Assembly (NCBI RefSeq): GCF_017874215.1
Contig: NZ_JAGGLB010000050.1
Location: 1 to 57,066 of the forward strand
Reading direction: 5' to 3'
DNA length: 57,066 nt
Source: Paenibacillus eucommiae
GTDB lineage: Bacteria; Bacillota; Bacilli; Paenibacillales; NBRC-103111
Made by a program: the position numbers and the translations under genes. Below are positions 9,288-17,151 of this stretch, one piece after another. The notes under the pieces were generated by a model. The model saw only the letters and a list, made by a program, of their open reading frames with translations. It ran no database searches and was not told the origin of the DNA. The first letter of the stretch is position 1. The number at the start of each line of letters is the position of its first letter.

Positions 9288-10301
9288 ATGAAACCATCGG
9301 CAGCCATCGTACACGTCAACCGTGGTCCTCTTACTGAAAGCATCCATCACGGACACATCGCTGTTGTGAATAATCAAGGAAGGCTGCTGGGGCAGCTTGG
9401 CTATGCAGGCTTTCTTACTTTTGCCCGTTCCACAGCTAAATTGCTTCAAGCTATTCCGGTCATTGAATCCGGAGCAGCGGATCATTACCAGCTCTCCGAT
9501 GCTGAAATTGCCCTGCTCTGTGCTTCACATAATGGGGAAGCAGAACATACGACCGCGGCAGCATCGATCCTCACCAAGCTTCAGCTTAACTCAGACCACT
9601 TGCAGTGCGGCATACATGAGCCTTGGCATGTCCCTACAGCTTTGCGGCTAAGAGCTGCTCATTCCGCTCCCACGCCCCTGCATAATAACTGCTCAGGCAA
9701 GCATTGCGGGATGTTGACCCTCGCGGCTCACATGAACGTGTCGCATGAAAACTATTTACATGCCGCACACCCTGTTCAGCAGCAAATGCTGAATATTATC
9801 AGCGAAATGAGCGGAGTCGAGCGAGCCCACATCAAGCTGGGTATAGACGGATGTGGCGTCCCCGTATTCGGCATCGGCATTGATAGCCTTGCTCTCGCCT
9901 ACGCAAAATTGGGCTGCCCCGGAGACTTGTCCACAAAGCGCGCAGCCGCCTGCAACCGGATCCGAAGAGCTATAAGCAAGCATCCTCATTATTTGGCTGG
10001 CAGTGACAGATTTGATACTTGCTTGGTTCAGGTGACCCAAGGCCGTATCATTGGCAAGATGGGAGCAGAAGGCGTCTTTGCGCTCGCTGCAGCTGATGCA
10101 GGGCTTGGTATAGCCATAAAGGTTGAGGACGGAAGTGAAAGAGCTCTTTACCCTACAGTTGTTGAAACACTGCTGCAGCTTGACCTGCTAAGCCTATCTG
10201 AGCTGGAAGCCCTCTCCGCATTCCATTATCCGCTACTGCGCAATTGGCAGGGAACTGAGGTCGGAAGCATCCGCCCCCAGTTCCGCCTTCATTTCGTTTA
10301 G
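9288..10301 (+). CDS. Asparaginase of the Rhizobium etli ReAV type (PF06089)
   Basis: Hydrolyses L-asparagine to aspartate and ammonia by the serine-type mechanism known for R. etli ReAV. The 337-aa product keeps the key residues, and even the numbering: Ser48 and Lys51 in ARSTAK, Cys135 and Lys138 in NNCSGKHCG, and Cys189 in DGCGVPVF (the Zn-binding Cys/Lys/Cys set). HNGE follows at 81-84. There is no signal peptide, so it should be cytosolic. It is the only rightward gene between ylbG and ylbF, and its stop overlaps the convergent ylbF stop by 4 bp, suggesting insertion into an older ylb neighbourhood. The GGAG site lies 14 nt upstream, so the start is less certain. Confidence 0.9.
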   Translation: MKPSAAIVHVNRGPLTESIHHGHIAVVNNQGRLLGQLGYAGFLTFARSTAKLLQAIPVIESGAADHYQLSDAEIALLCASHNGEAEHTTAAASILTKLQLNSDHLQCGIHEPWHVPTALRLRAAHSAPTPLHNNCSGKHCGMLTLAAHMNVSHENYLHAAHPVQQQMLNIISEMSGVERAHIKLGIDGCGVPVFGIGIDSLALAYAKLGCPGDLSTKRAAACNRIRRAISKHPHYLAGSDRFDTCLVQVTQGRIIGKMGAEGVFALAAADAGLGIAIKVEDGSERALYPTVVETLLQLDLLSLSELEALSAFHYPLLRNWQGTEVGSIRPQFRLHFV

Positions 10302-10744
10302 CCGCATTTACCGCTGCAGCTTCCGCCTGAGCTGCAGCCGCCACCAGTTGGTAAAGGATTGTTGCTGGGCACCTTTATCGTATCCGAGACAGCATGAGCA
10401 ATCGTTGTGGAGATTGTAAACAGCAAATCATCAAGACGGTCCTCAGCTTCCTTATAGCGGCGCACAGGTTCAAGCCGGTTCAGCTTTTCCTGTATTTCAT
10501 TCACCTGGCCCAACGCATCATGATAGCTTGGGTGATAATGCCCGAAACGTTCGCATTCTTCGAATAGCTCTTTCTTCTTGTTAAACAGAACTTTCAGCTC
10601 CGCTACTTCTGTGCTGCTGTCGACTGCAACCTTCCAATATAAATAATCTGCCACCTCGGCAGAGGATTTGATCATATCGCCCATATCATAAGCGTGTATC
10701 AGAACGGAGGACATGTCCAGCGTATCGGCTTCCATTATACTCAT
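10298..10744 (-). CDS. ylbF: YlbF/RicF, subunit of the RicAFT (Y-complex)
   Basis: In B. subtilis, RicF joins RicA (YmcA) and RicT (YaaT) in an Fe-S-bearing complex that promotes RNase Y-dependent mRNA processing, competence, sporulation and biofilm formation. This 148-aa product has the all-helical YlbF/YmcA domain (residues about 10-125) and a Gly/Cys-rich C-terminal tail with Cys at 137, 143 and 147 (GGGCSSGGSCSGKCG), as expected for the cluster-binding subunit. The ATG has GGAAGG nine nucleotides upstream. It converges on and overlaps the asparaginase stop by 4 bp. Confidence 0.9.
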   Translation of the reverse strand: MSIMEADTLDMSSVLIHAYDMGDMIKSSAEVADYLYWKVAVDSSTEVAELKVLFNKKKELFEECERFGHYHPSYHDALGQVNEIQEKLNRLEPVRRYKEAEDRLDDLLFTISTTIAHAVSDTIKVPSNNPLPTGGGCSSGGSCSGKCG

Positions 10745-10830
10745 ACAGCGGATCCCTTCCTTTTCACATAAAATCTTATTATAAACACCCTCTCATCATA
10801 ACATAGAATACAAATCATTTCTTCCTTTTC

Positions 10831-12855
10831 TTACGGATCATTGATGCCTGGCAGCAGTAATTTCATCTCCTCCCAGTCAGTGGAATGAAGGTTAATTTCC
10901 TGATTGTCTTCTACGCCAACAAGTGTCCAACCATTTCTATCTTCAAGCAGGCTATGGGGAATAACGCTTCTCTCCATGCCTTCTTTCCGCAGCTTAAGAG
11001 AGCTTCTCCATTCAATGGCCTGACGGATCATATCCTTGCGGGTAGAGCTGTGATAGTCCCTATATTCCTTCAACCAAAGAGCTGGAATATCCTGCAAGTT
11101 CGGATATAAATCTTCAAATCGTGTTAATATTGGGGCAAAATCATACAAGGGGTACGGTGCCCGGCTATCAAACAGCCTTGTTTTTGGAAGCTCTTTTGCT
11201 TTGAACCGGTTTTGCGCGGCTGGAATTTCTTCCTTGGAAACTGCATTCTTCGGATTATAGCCCATCCGGGTTAATTGTTCGACAAACGGCTTTACATGCT
11301 TTCTTTCAACAATAAAGTCGACTTCATTTAAACGTTCTGCAATATAGGGGCTGCAGCCCTCGCTTTTGCGAACGACCTCTGCTATTTCCACTGAATGTAC
11401 CCGCAGCAGTGTCACATCCATAAATACCAGCTTTCCATGCTGCTCCTCCCACCCGTGAAGCGTCAGCAGCACACCTGGTGATATCTCATACAGCGCATAA
11501 CGCTCAAGAAAATCAATGATGGCTTTGCCGTCACCGCCTCGCTCTAAAGCTTGAAGAAAGCTTTCTTTTGTTAGTTGATAGGTGCGTACCTGATCGGAGC
11601 TTTTCAGGTTTGCAAATGAAGCGACCTCCCACTCAATGGCCGAAGGAACGGATGGCGGCAAAAGAAGCTCGAAATCCGGTTGTACATAGAAAGCAAGCGC
11701 GCCTTTCTCCGAGATCTGTCCACTCGTCTTTTGGGCGGTCAATCCTGTGGTTCCAGCCAGCCTCATTTCCATCCGCTCAGACATCAAGCTTTGAATCCAT
11801 AGCTCCCCTTTTTTATCTACTGCAATGTCAAGCCAGCGATAAGCCTGCAGATGTACAAGCCATTGCCGCAGCAATGCTTCTTCAAGCTCTTTTTGCCCTG
11901 AAAAATCCTGTGGAATTTGATGATAAAGCAACCATTGCACGATATCGTCTACCGCGCACCACCGCTCTGGGGACAGCTTCTCAATCCATGCGATGCAGTG
12001 CTGCAGCCAAACGGGTACATTAAGAAAAAGCCCCTTCCAAAGCTCGTAGAGCCTTACCTGCTGCTCTTCAAACGAAAGCTCAAGCCAAAGAGCTAACGCC
12101 TCTTTATTAAGTTTAAACACACTGGATTCTTGAACAAGTAGTCCTTGAGACAGAGCGCAATGCAGGAGCAAAGCAAAGCCGAATTCGTACGCACCGGACC
12201 AGCTCCCGGCAGCCCCTCCTGCAGCCAGATAAGTAGTCTCTGCGCCTTCACAGCCTGCCTGTGGCAGGTGCAGCCGCTCCATCAGCTTTTGCAGCTGTTT
12301 TTTATGCAGCAGACCTTTCGCTGTTACAATCAAATCTTCTTGCGCTGCAAAAGCAAGCAGTGTAAAAAGCTCTTGAGCTATCCCTCTCGATCCCCCGGCT
12401 GTCAGCTCTGACTCCGTTCTCTCCAGCCCATCCAATTCCGCTTCCGTCATAGTCTGTATTCCTGAAAGCAGCAATTGCTGCCATACAGCAAAACCATCCT
12501 CGGGCAGGGCATACAGAAGATCCCCCCATGATTTACGGAAGGATGCTATAATGCCATACTTCCTCAGACCTTCAAGCGCCACCCGCAGCTCGGCTCCCGA
12601 TCTATAGATGCCCACTTGTTTTCCCAGTTGGTCCAGAGTGAACATGTCGCTGCCTATCAGAGTGACTATATGCTGCAAAACCACACGTTCCGAGCGATTT
12701 AGCTTGTTGTGCTGCAGCTCCCTCATAATTCCCTCTGACGCTAGCAATTCAGAGAGCTCACTCCCTTGCTGCAAATATGGAAGGGCCCAGCCCTGAATTT
12801 GAAGCTGCTCCAGCATAAATGCCGGCATTTTATCGAAAACATGCTTGTACTTCAT
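10831..12855 (-). CDS. XPB-associated protein (helicase-associated/Helicase_C_3 domain)
   Basis: A 674-aa cytoplasmic protein without helicase motifs of its own. The C-terminal third (LAFYVQPDFELLLPP, then SYQL-type helical repeats, IAERLNEVDFIVERKH) is like the domain found N-terminal in XPB/Ssl2 and in proteins encoded beside bacterial XPB, such as the mycobacterial Rv0861c/Rv0862c pair. The ATG at 12855 overlaps the helicase stop as ATGA and has GGAGAAAGGAG upstream, so it is preferred over the in-frame start at 12891. Translational coupling suggests a stable complex with the helicase. Role in DNA repair is inference. Confidence 0.82.
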   Translation of the reverse strand: MKYKHVFDKMPAFMLEQLQIQGWALPYLQQGSELSELLASEGIMRELQHNKLNRSERVVLQHIVTLIGSDMFTLDQLGKQVGIYRSGAELRVALEGLRKYGIIASFRKSWGDLLYALPEDGFAVWQQLLLSGIQTMTEAELDGLERTESELTAGGSRGIAQELFTLLAFAAQEDLIVTAKGLLHKKQLQKLMERLHLPQAGCEGAETTYLAAGGAAGSWSGAYEFGFALLLHCALSQGLLVQESSVFKLNKEALALWLELSFEEQQVRLYELWKGLFLNVPVWLQHCIAWIEKLSPERWCAVDDIVQWLLYHQIPQDFSGQKELEEALLRQWLVHLQAYRWLDIAVDKKGELWIQSLMSERMEMRLAGTTGLTAQKTSGQISEKGALAFYVQPDFELLLPPSVPSAIEWEVASFANLKSSDQVRTYQLTKESFLQALERGGDGKAIIDFLERYALYEISPGVLLTLHGWEEQHGKLVFMDVTLLRVHSVEIAEVVRKSEGCSPYIAERLNEVDFIVERKHVKPFVEQLTRMGYNPKNAVSKEEIPAAQNRFKAKELPKTRLFDSRAPYPLYDFAPILTRFEDLYPNLQDIPALWLKEYRDYHSSTRKDMIRQAIEWRSSLKLRKEGMERSVIPHSLLEDRNGWTLVGVEDNQEINLHSTDWEEMKLLLPGINDP

Positions 12856-14537
12856 CTGCAATCTCCTTTCTCCAGGGCCAGCTCCTCCCAATCAACAACG
12901 GCATACCGATAGCCCTGTTCCACCAGAAAAAGCTGCCGCTTCAAAGCAAAATCCTGCTCCTTCGTAGCTGAGCTAATGATGGAGTAAAATATCGCCTGGT
13001 TCCTGCCAGCCTTAGGCCTTACGATCCTCCCCAGCCTCTGGGCTTCCTCCTGCCTCGAGCCATAACTGCCGGAAACCTGAATCGCCACAGCCGCATCCGG
13101 GAGATCGACGGCAAAATTGGCCACCTTGGACACGATCAATAAAGTAATCTCACCTCTCCTAAAAGCTGAATACAGCCGTTCCCGCTCATCCTGAGCTGTT
13201 TCTCCGCTGATCATAGGCGCATTGGTTTGCTCGGAAATCAACAGCAATTGATCCAAGTATTGCCCGATTATTAATATCGGCTCCGCGGCATGCTGATGGA
13301 TCAGCTTTTCTATGACACGCAGCTTGGCTTCGTTCTCTCCTGCGATTCTGAATTTTTGCTTGGCTGCGGATGCTGCATACGCCTCACGCAGCTCAGAAGC
13401 TAACGGCACACGGATTTCTTGACACTCTACCTGTGCTATCCAACCTTCTGATTCCAGCTCTTTCCAAGGGACATCAAAGCGTTTGGGACCAATTAACGAG
13501 AAGACATCCTCTTCCCGGCCATCCTCGCGAATTAATGTGGCTGTCAGCCCCAATCGCCGGGTTGCTTGTATATCAGCCGTTTTACGAAAGACTGGTGCGG
13601 GCAGCAAATGGACTTCATCATAGATTAGCAAGCCCCAGTCCCTCTGGCCAAATAGCTTCATATGGGTAAAATCAAGCTGTTTAGACATGCGATGCGTCAA
13701 AATCTGATACGTAGCAATAGTAACTGGAAATACTTCTTTCCGTGCTCCGTTATATTCGCCCACCTGCTCCGGCAGTAAATTCGTTTTTTCAAGAATTTCC
13801 CGCTTCCATTGTCTGACAGAAGTCACGTTCGTCGTAAGGATCAACGTAGCACATTGCAAGCGGGCCATAGCTGCAATACCTATTATTGTTTTTCCAGCCC
13901 CGCAGGGGAGTACCAGCACACCACTCCCTTCATTCTCTGCAAGGCAGAAGGAGTCAACTGCTTGAAGCTGATAGCCGCGCAGCCGAAAGCCCCCCTCTGC
14001 TTCATGCAGAGCCATGGATACAGGCTCACCTCTATGGTAGCCGGCCATATCCAAAGCTGGTAATCCAAGCTTGATCAGCTCTTGCTTTAATAGCCCCCTG
14101 TTAGCATGGGACACAGCAATTGCCCGTTCTCCTCTGGCTTGTCCTAATAAGTCCTGCAAAGCCTTATGAGCCCCCAGCTCTTTCAAAACGACAGTATCTT
14201 CGCTAAGGAGATGAAGCTCATCCCCAACATTCACTAATTTCAAAAGCCCATAATTTTTCACGTATTTTCTCATTCCATGCACAACTGCAGGAGGAAGAGC
14301 AAACTTGGCATGCTTTTCCAGAAACAGCAACATTTCTTCCAGCTTCATACCTGCGGAAGCCGCGTTCCATAGAGAGAGTGGTGTTATCCGGTAGGTGTGC
14401 AGTGAATCCGGGCTTTTGATCAGATCAGCAAATTGTGCCAGGAATAAGCGAACAACAGCAAAATCCTGATGATAAGCCTCAAGCAGAACAGTAAAATCAT
14501 TTTGCACAATTAACGGTCGGGTCGAATCATACGTCAT
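12852..14537 (-). CDS. XPB/Ssl2-type DNA helicase (superfamily 2)
   Basis: ATP-dependent 3'-5' DNA helicase of the XPB (ERCC3) family, a DNA repair/unwinding enzyme in bacteria that carry it. The 561-aa product has an N-terminal damage-recognition-like region (1-170), Walker A PCGAGKT (211-217), DEVH box (307-310), LTAT (331-334), the family-specific R-E-D motif (337-339) and motif VI QRLGRIVRP (500-508). The start has TAGGAGGGGG upstream. It is followed with a 4-bp overlap by its likely partner. B. subtilis lacks this helicase, so this is accessory relative to that model. Confidence 0.92.
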   Translation of the reverse strand: MTYDSTRPLIVQNDFTVLLEAYHQDFAVVRLFLAQFADLIKSPDSLHTYRITPLSLWNAASAGMKLEEMLLFLEKHAKFALPPAVVHGMRKYVKNYGLLKLVNVGDELHLLSEDTVVLKELGAHKALQDLLGQARGERAIAVSHANRGLLKQELIKLGLPALDMAGYHRGEPVSMALHEAEGGFRLRGYQLQAVDSFCLAENEGSGVLVLPCGAGKTIIGIAAMARLQCATLILTTNVTSVRQWKREILEKTNLLPEQVGEYNGARKEVFPVTIATYQILTHRMSKQLDFTHMKLFGQRDWGLLIYDEVHLLPAPVFRKTADIQATRRLGLTATLIREDGREEDVFSLIGPKRFDVPWKELESEGWIAQVECQEIRVPLASELREAYAASAAKQKFRIAGENEAKLRVIEKLIHQHAAEPILIIGQYLDQLLLISEQTNAPMISGETAQDERERLYSAFRRGEITLLIVSKVANFAVDLPDAAVAIQVSGSYGSRQEEAQRLGRIVRPKAGRNQAIFYSIISSATKEQDFALKRQLFLVEQGYRYAVVDWEELALEKGDCR

Positions 14538-14673
14538 TTAAACCCCCTCCTACTATCTAGTATGAAAGTAAATCTATTTATTTAAACATGATCCCGCATG
14601 CCAAAAAGGCAGTACGGCGGATTTCCCCGCTGCACTCCCCTCTTTTATTACCCAATATCTTATCAAAATATAA

Positions 14674-15753
14674 TCAGTCCGTTTCTACATGCAAGGCATG
14701 CTTCTGTGCCAGCAAACAGAGCTCTGCTGCTTTAAATGCATGCTCCTGCGTCATAGCATGTTCCGTACGATGAATGCAATCCAGAATAAATGCGCCAAAA
14801 AAGGGAAATCCAACTTGACCCTGCAGATTATAACGCTGTTCCCCCTGCCCATTAACCAGATAAAGCTGATTCCCAAGGGCATCCCGCGCGATGTCGATAT
14901 ACTTTCGGAGTTCTATGTAGCCTTCCGTTCCTAAAATAATAGTCCTGCCGTCTCCCCATGAGCCTAATCCATCAGGTGTCAGCCAATCCACACGAAAATA
15001 ATTCGTTGCCCCATTATCTCCAATAAGAGAAGCATCACCAAAGTCTTCCAGCTCCGGATAAGCCTTGTTCTTATAATTGGCCACTTTACTGCTGATTACT
15101 TTAGCGTCCTTGCAGCCCGCGTAGAACAAAAATTGTTCGATTTGGTGACTTCCAATATCACATAATATACCGCCATATCGCTCATGCTTGAAAAACCAAT
15201 CGGGGCGGGATGCTGCATTCAAACGATGCGGGCCCAGCCCGATCACCTGAATAACCCTTCCTATGACCCCTTCCTGCACCAATTGTCCAGCAAATACAGC
15301 GCTCTCGTTGTGCAATCTTTCACTGTAGTAGACGCCATACTTCATGCCTGTTTCTGCCACTTTCCTTTTGGCTTCAGCCAGCTGCTCCAGAGAAGTGAAT
15401 GGTGCTTTGTCGGTGAAATAATCCTTCCCATGGTTCATCACTCTCATTCCAAGTGCATTTCTTTCGGATGGAATAGCTGCCGCAGCTATAAGGCGCACTT
15501 CCGGATCCTGTAAAACTTCCTCTTCATTCGAAGCAATCCTCACTTCAGGGTAGGTCTGGCAAAACGCTTCCACCTTCAACGGATCCGGATCATACACCCA
15601 CCGCAAATCTGCCCCCGCTTCTATCAGCCCGTTGCACATCCCGTAAATATGTCCGTGATCCAAACCTACAGCAGCAAACACAAATTCACCTTTATTCACA
15701 ACACGATTCGGTTTCCCTTTTGGTGCATAATTCATTCCGTCATTGTTAGACAT
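14674..15753 (-). CDS. Gfo/Idh/MocA family NAD(P)-dependent oxidoreductase
   Basis: A 359-aa sugar- or inositol-type dehydrogenase. An N-terminal Rossmann domain begins near residue 20 (FVFAAVGLDHGHIYGMCNGL, a variant of the GxGxxG loop) and continues to ADLRWVYDP; the KAPF segment (TDKAPFTSLEQL) corresponds to the family EKP motif, here DKAP. The C-terminal alpha/beta domain carries GGILCDIGSHQIEQFL, the usual D..HxxD-type substrate region. The ATG at 15753 has AAAGGGGAGAG upstream; the frame is open to 15849 but without a good site. It is monocistronic. The substrate is unknown. A composite repeat lies immediately upstream. Confidence 0.85.
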   Translation of the reverse strand: MSNNDGMNYAPKGKPNRVVNKGEFVFAAVGLDHGHIYGMCNGLIEAGADLRWVYDPDPLKVEAFCQTYPEVRIASNEEEVLQDPEVRLIAAAAIPSERNALGMRVMNHGKDYFTDKAPFTSLEQLAEAKRKVAETGMKYGVYYSERLHNESAVFAGQLVQEGVIGRVIQVIGLGPHRLNAASRPDWFFKHERYGGILCDIGSHQIEQFLFYAGCKDAKVISSKVANYKNKAYPELEDFGDASLIGDNGATNYFRVDWLTPDGLGSWGDGRTIILGTEGYIELRKYIDIARDALGNQLYLVNGQGEQRYNLQGQVGFPFFGAFILDCIHRTEHAMTQEHAFKAAELCLLAQKHALHVETD

Positions 15754-15909
15754 TAGCGTCTCTCCCCTTTCAAACAAAGCCAGTTTACCATATAATTTCT
15801 GCATCATCCTGCTAGAAATTGACACTCTTATCGCATATATTGACATCATTGGGAAGACGGCTTGTGGTGTCCTTTAAGGTTCGTGTTCATAACGTAGGTG
15901 CATTGCGAA

Positions 15910-16029
15910 GGGAAGGGCTGTGGACTCCAGCCGCTGTTAAAGATTTGTTCCCTGAAATGGAATGGCTACGGCGGTTGGAACAAATCTTTAAAGGCGGACG
16001 CTACCGCTCTTCCACCCACAGCCCTTCCC
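15910..16029 (+). repeat. Long-hairpin module of composite repeat copy 1
   Basis: Two nested perfect inverted repeats: outer GGGAAGGGCTGTGG with CCACAGCCCTTCCC, inner TTAAAGATTTGTTCC with GGAACAAATCTTTAA. A 25-nt loop region (15952-15976) and asymmetric internal segments (13 and 24 nt) separate them. The 3' internal segment GGCGGACGCTACCGCTCTTCC is almost identical in copy 2. Confidence 0.85.
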
Positions 16030-16173
16030 TCTGCTCAGCTACAATCGCATGAATCGCACATATCACACGAACACCAAGCTCAAACGGACAACAGCAAAGA
16101 GTTTTTCTCTTGGTTGGAGAGATTTCCCCCTGGGCAAATGCGCTGGGAATGAATAACGGAGAGGATCTGCTAC

Positions 16174-16235
16174 TTAATGAGATTATGAGATTTAAGGAGA
16201 TTTAATGAGATTTAATGAGATTTAATGAGATTTAA
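16174..16235 (+). repeat. 10-bp tandem repeat (half-palindrome amplification)
   Basis: About six units close to GATTTAATGA run directly into the 5' arm (TTTAACGA) of the first palindrome of copy 1. The unit is a variant of that arm. Copy 3 has the same event in small: ACTTTAACGA is duplicated at 42641-42660. Confidence 0.8.
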
Positions 16236-16496
16236 CGAAATTTTCATCGTTAAAAGCACCACTTCCTCTTCACTACCTTAATTTAACGATGATAAACATC
16301 GTTAAATCCCTGTTATTCACCCTGAGAGGGCCATCCAACCTCTTTTAACGATGAAAAATCACCATTAACGTGCGGATTCGCTTGGAAACACTCGCTTTAA
16401 AGATGAAAAACATCGTTAAGTGAAACATACATTCATTTCGGCGGAGGGCTGGCTGCTGCTACTGGGTTGCTGACAGATTCCCTCTGGTTGTTGAAC

Positions 16497-16550
16497 AAAA
16501 AAAGACCTCCCGCACTGATTTGGCATAGCAAAGCAGTCTGGGAAGTCTTT
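16497..16550 (-). terminator. Rho-independent terminator of the CBS-domain gene
   Basis: On the minus strand the stem AAAGACTTCCCAGACTGCTTTG pairs imperfectly with the segment ending in GCGGGAGGTCTTT, followed by a T run (complement of 16497-16503). Confidence 0.75.
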
Positions 16551-16615
16551 GATTTTTTAGCTCATTCTTTTATTTCAGTCGTGTTGTTCATTCTTCCTGG
16601 TAAAAGCTAGTTGGA

Positions 16616-17056
16616 TTAATGGACCTTCACATTATTTTTGTCTGAAGAAATTTGGCTAAGCGCTTCGCCTGCCTCGTCTTCAAACTTACCTCTTACCGCA
16701 AGGTCACCGATAGCAACGATACCTACAAGCTCGCCGTTCTCGACTACAGGTAGCCTGCGCACCTGCTGCTTTGCCATAATTTTGGCAGCTTCCTCAATCT
16801 TCGTTTGCGAATCAATCGTTTCGATTCCATCGGACATCACTTCGCGCACTGCCGCGGAGCCCGATTTCTTCTCGGCATAACCCCGCAGGACAAGGTCCCG
16901 GTCCGTAACGACACCTATTAGCTTCCTTCCCTCTACAACTGGAATGAAACCTATATCGTGCTGTTTCATTTTAAGTGCAATTTCAAATACGTTATCCTGC
17001 AAGCCGACAGTGACGCAGTCTGTTGCCATGATATCCTTGACGATTTTTCCTGTCAT
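16616..17056 (-). CDS. CBS-domain protein (tandem CBS pair)
   Basis: A 146-aa protein made of two CBS motifs (residues about 5-60 and 70-125: DIMATDCVTVGL...IGVVTDRDLVLRG; VMSDGIETIDSQ...VGIVAIGDLAVRG), a fold that senses adenine nucleotides. No enzymatic domain is attached. GGAGG lies 10 nt before the ATG at 17056, which is preferred over the ATG nine bases upstream that sits on the site. It shares direction with the M20 hydrolase upstream (95 bp). It lacks the ACT domain of AcuB, so it should not be called acuB although acuB is missing from the acu locus. Confidence 0.88.
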   Translation of the reverse strand: MTGKIVKDIMATDCVTVGLQDNVFEIALKMKQHDIGFIPVVEGRKLIGVVTDRDLVLRGYAEKKSGSAAVREVMSDGIETIDSQTKIEEAAKIMAKQQVRRLPVVENGELVGIVAIGDLAVRGKFEDEAGEALSQISSDKNNVKVH

Positions 17057-17151
17057 TTCGGGCATTCCTCCTTCAAAGTTAACGAACAGATCCGGCGCAA
17101 TCAAGCATGATCCGCCTCCCCTATTAGATTCTCCGAAATGCCAGAAATCAT

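Larger units (their letters stand above)
15855..16470 (+). repeat. Composite intergenic repeat, copy 1
   Basis: Order: left end (GGTGTCCTTTAAGGTTCGTG), hairpin module with 14-bp outer arms (15910-15923 / 16016-16029) and 15-bp inner arms (15937-15951 / 15977-15991), a middle part (CACGAACACCAAGCTCAAAC; GTTTTTCTCTTGGTTGGAGA; GAGGATCTGCTAC), a 10-bp tandem repeat (about 16174-16235), four palindromes centred near 16243, 16294, 16356 and 16408, and the tail TTCATTTCGGCGGAGGGC with GGCTGCTGCT. The same order recurs at 42.4 kb and, inverted, at 26.3 kb. Confidence 0.85.
15754..16615. other. 862-bp intergenic region filled by a composite repeat
   Basis: Both flanking genes read leftward. The gap contains the short promoter-side region of the oxidoreductase gene (15754-15850), a full composite repeat (about 15855-16470) and the terminator of the CBS-protein gene (16497-16550). 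Reading frames in it run across the repeat hairpins and have no ribosome sites, so no gene is called. Confidence 0.8.

Noticed and set aside
15819..16152. Small open frames inside the composite repeats (also at 26.4-26.6, 42.3-42.66 and 42.8-43.0 kb)
   Set aside because: They run through hairpin arms and palindromes, have no ribosome sites and are not conserved in frame between copies.
16616..17056. CBS protein as the missing AcuB
   Set aside because: It has two CBS domains only, lacks the ACT domain of AcuB and is 15 kb away from acuA/acuC.
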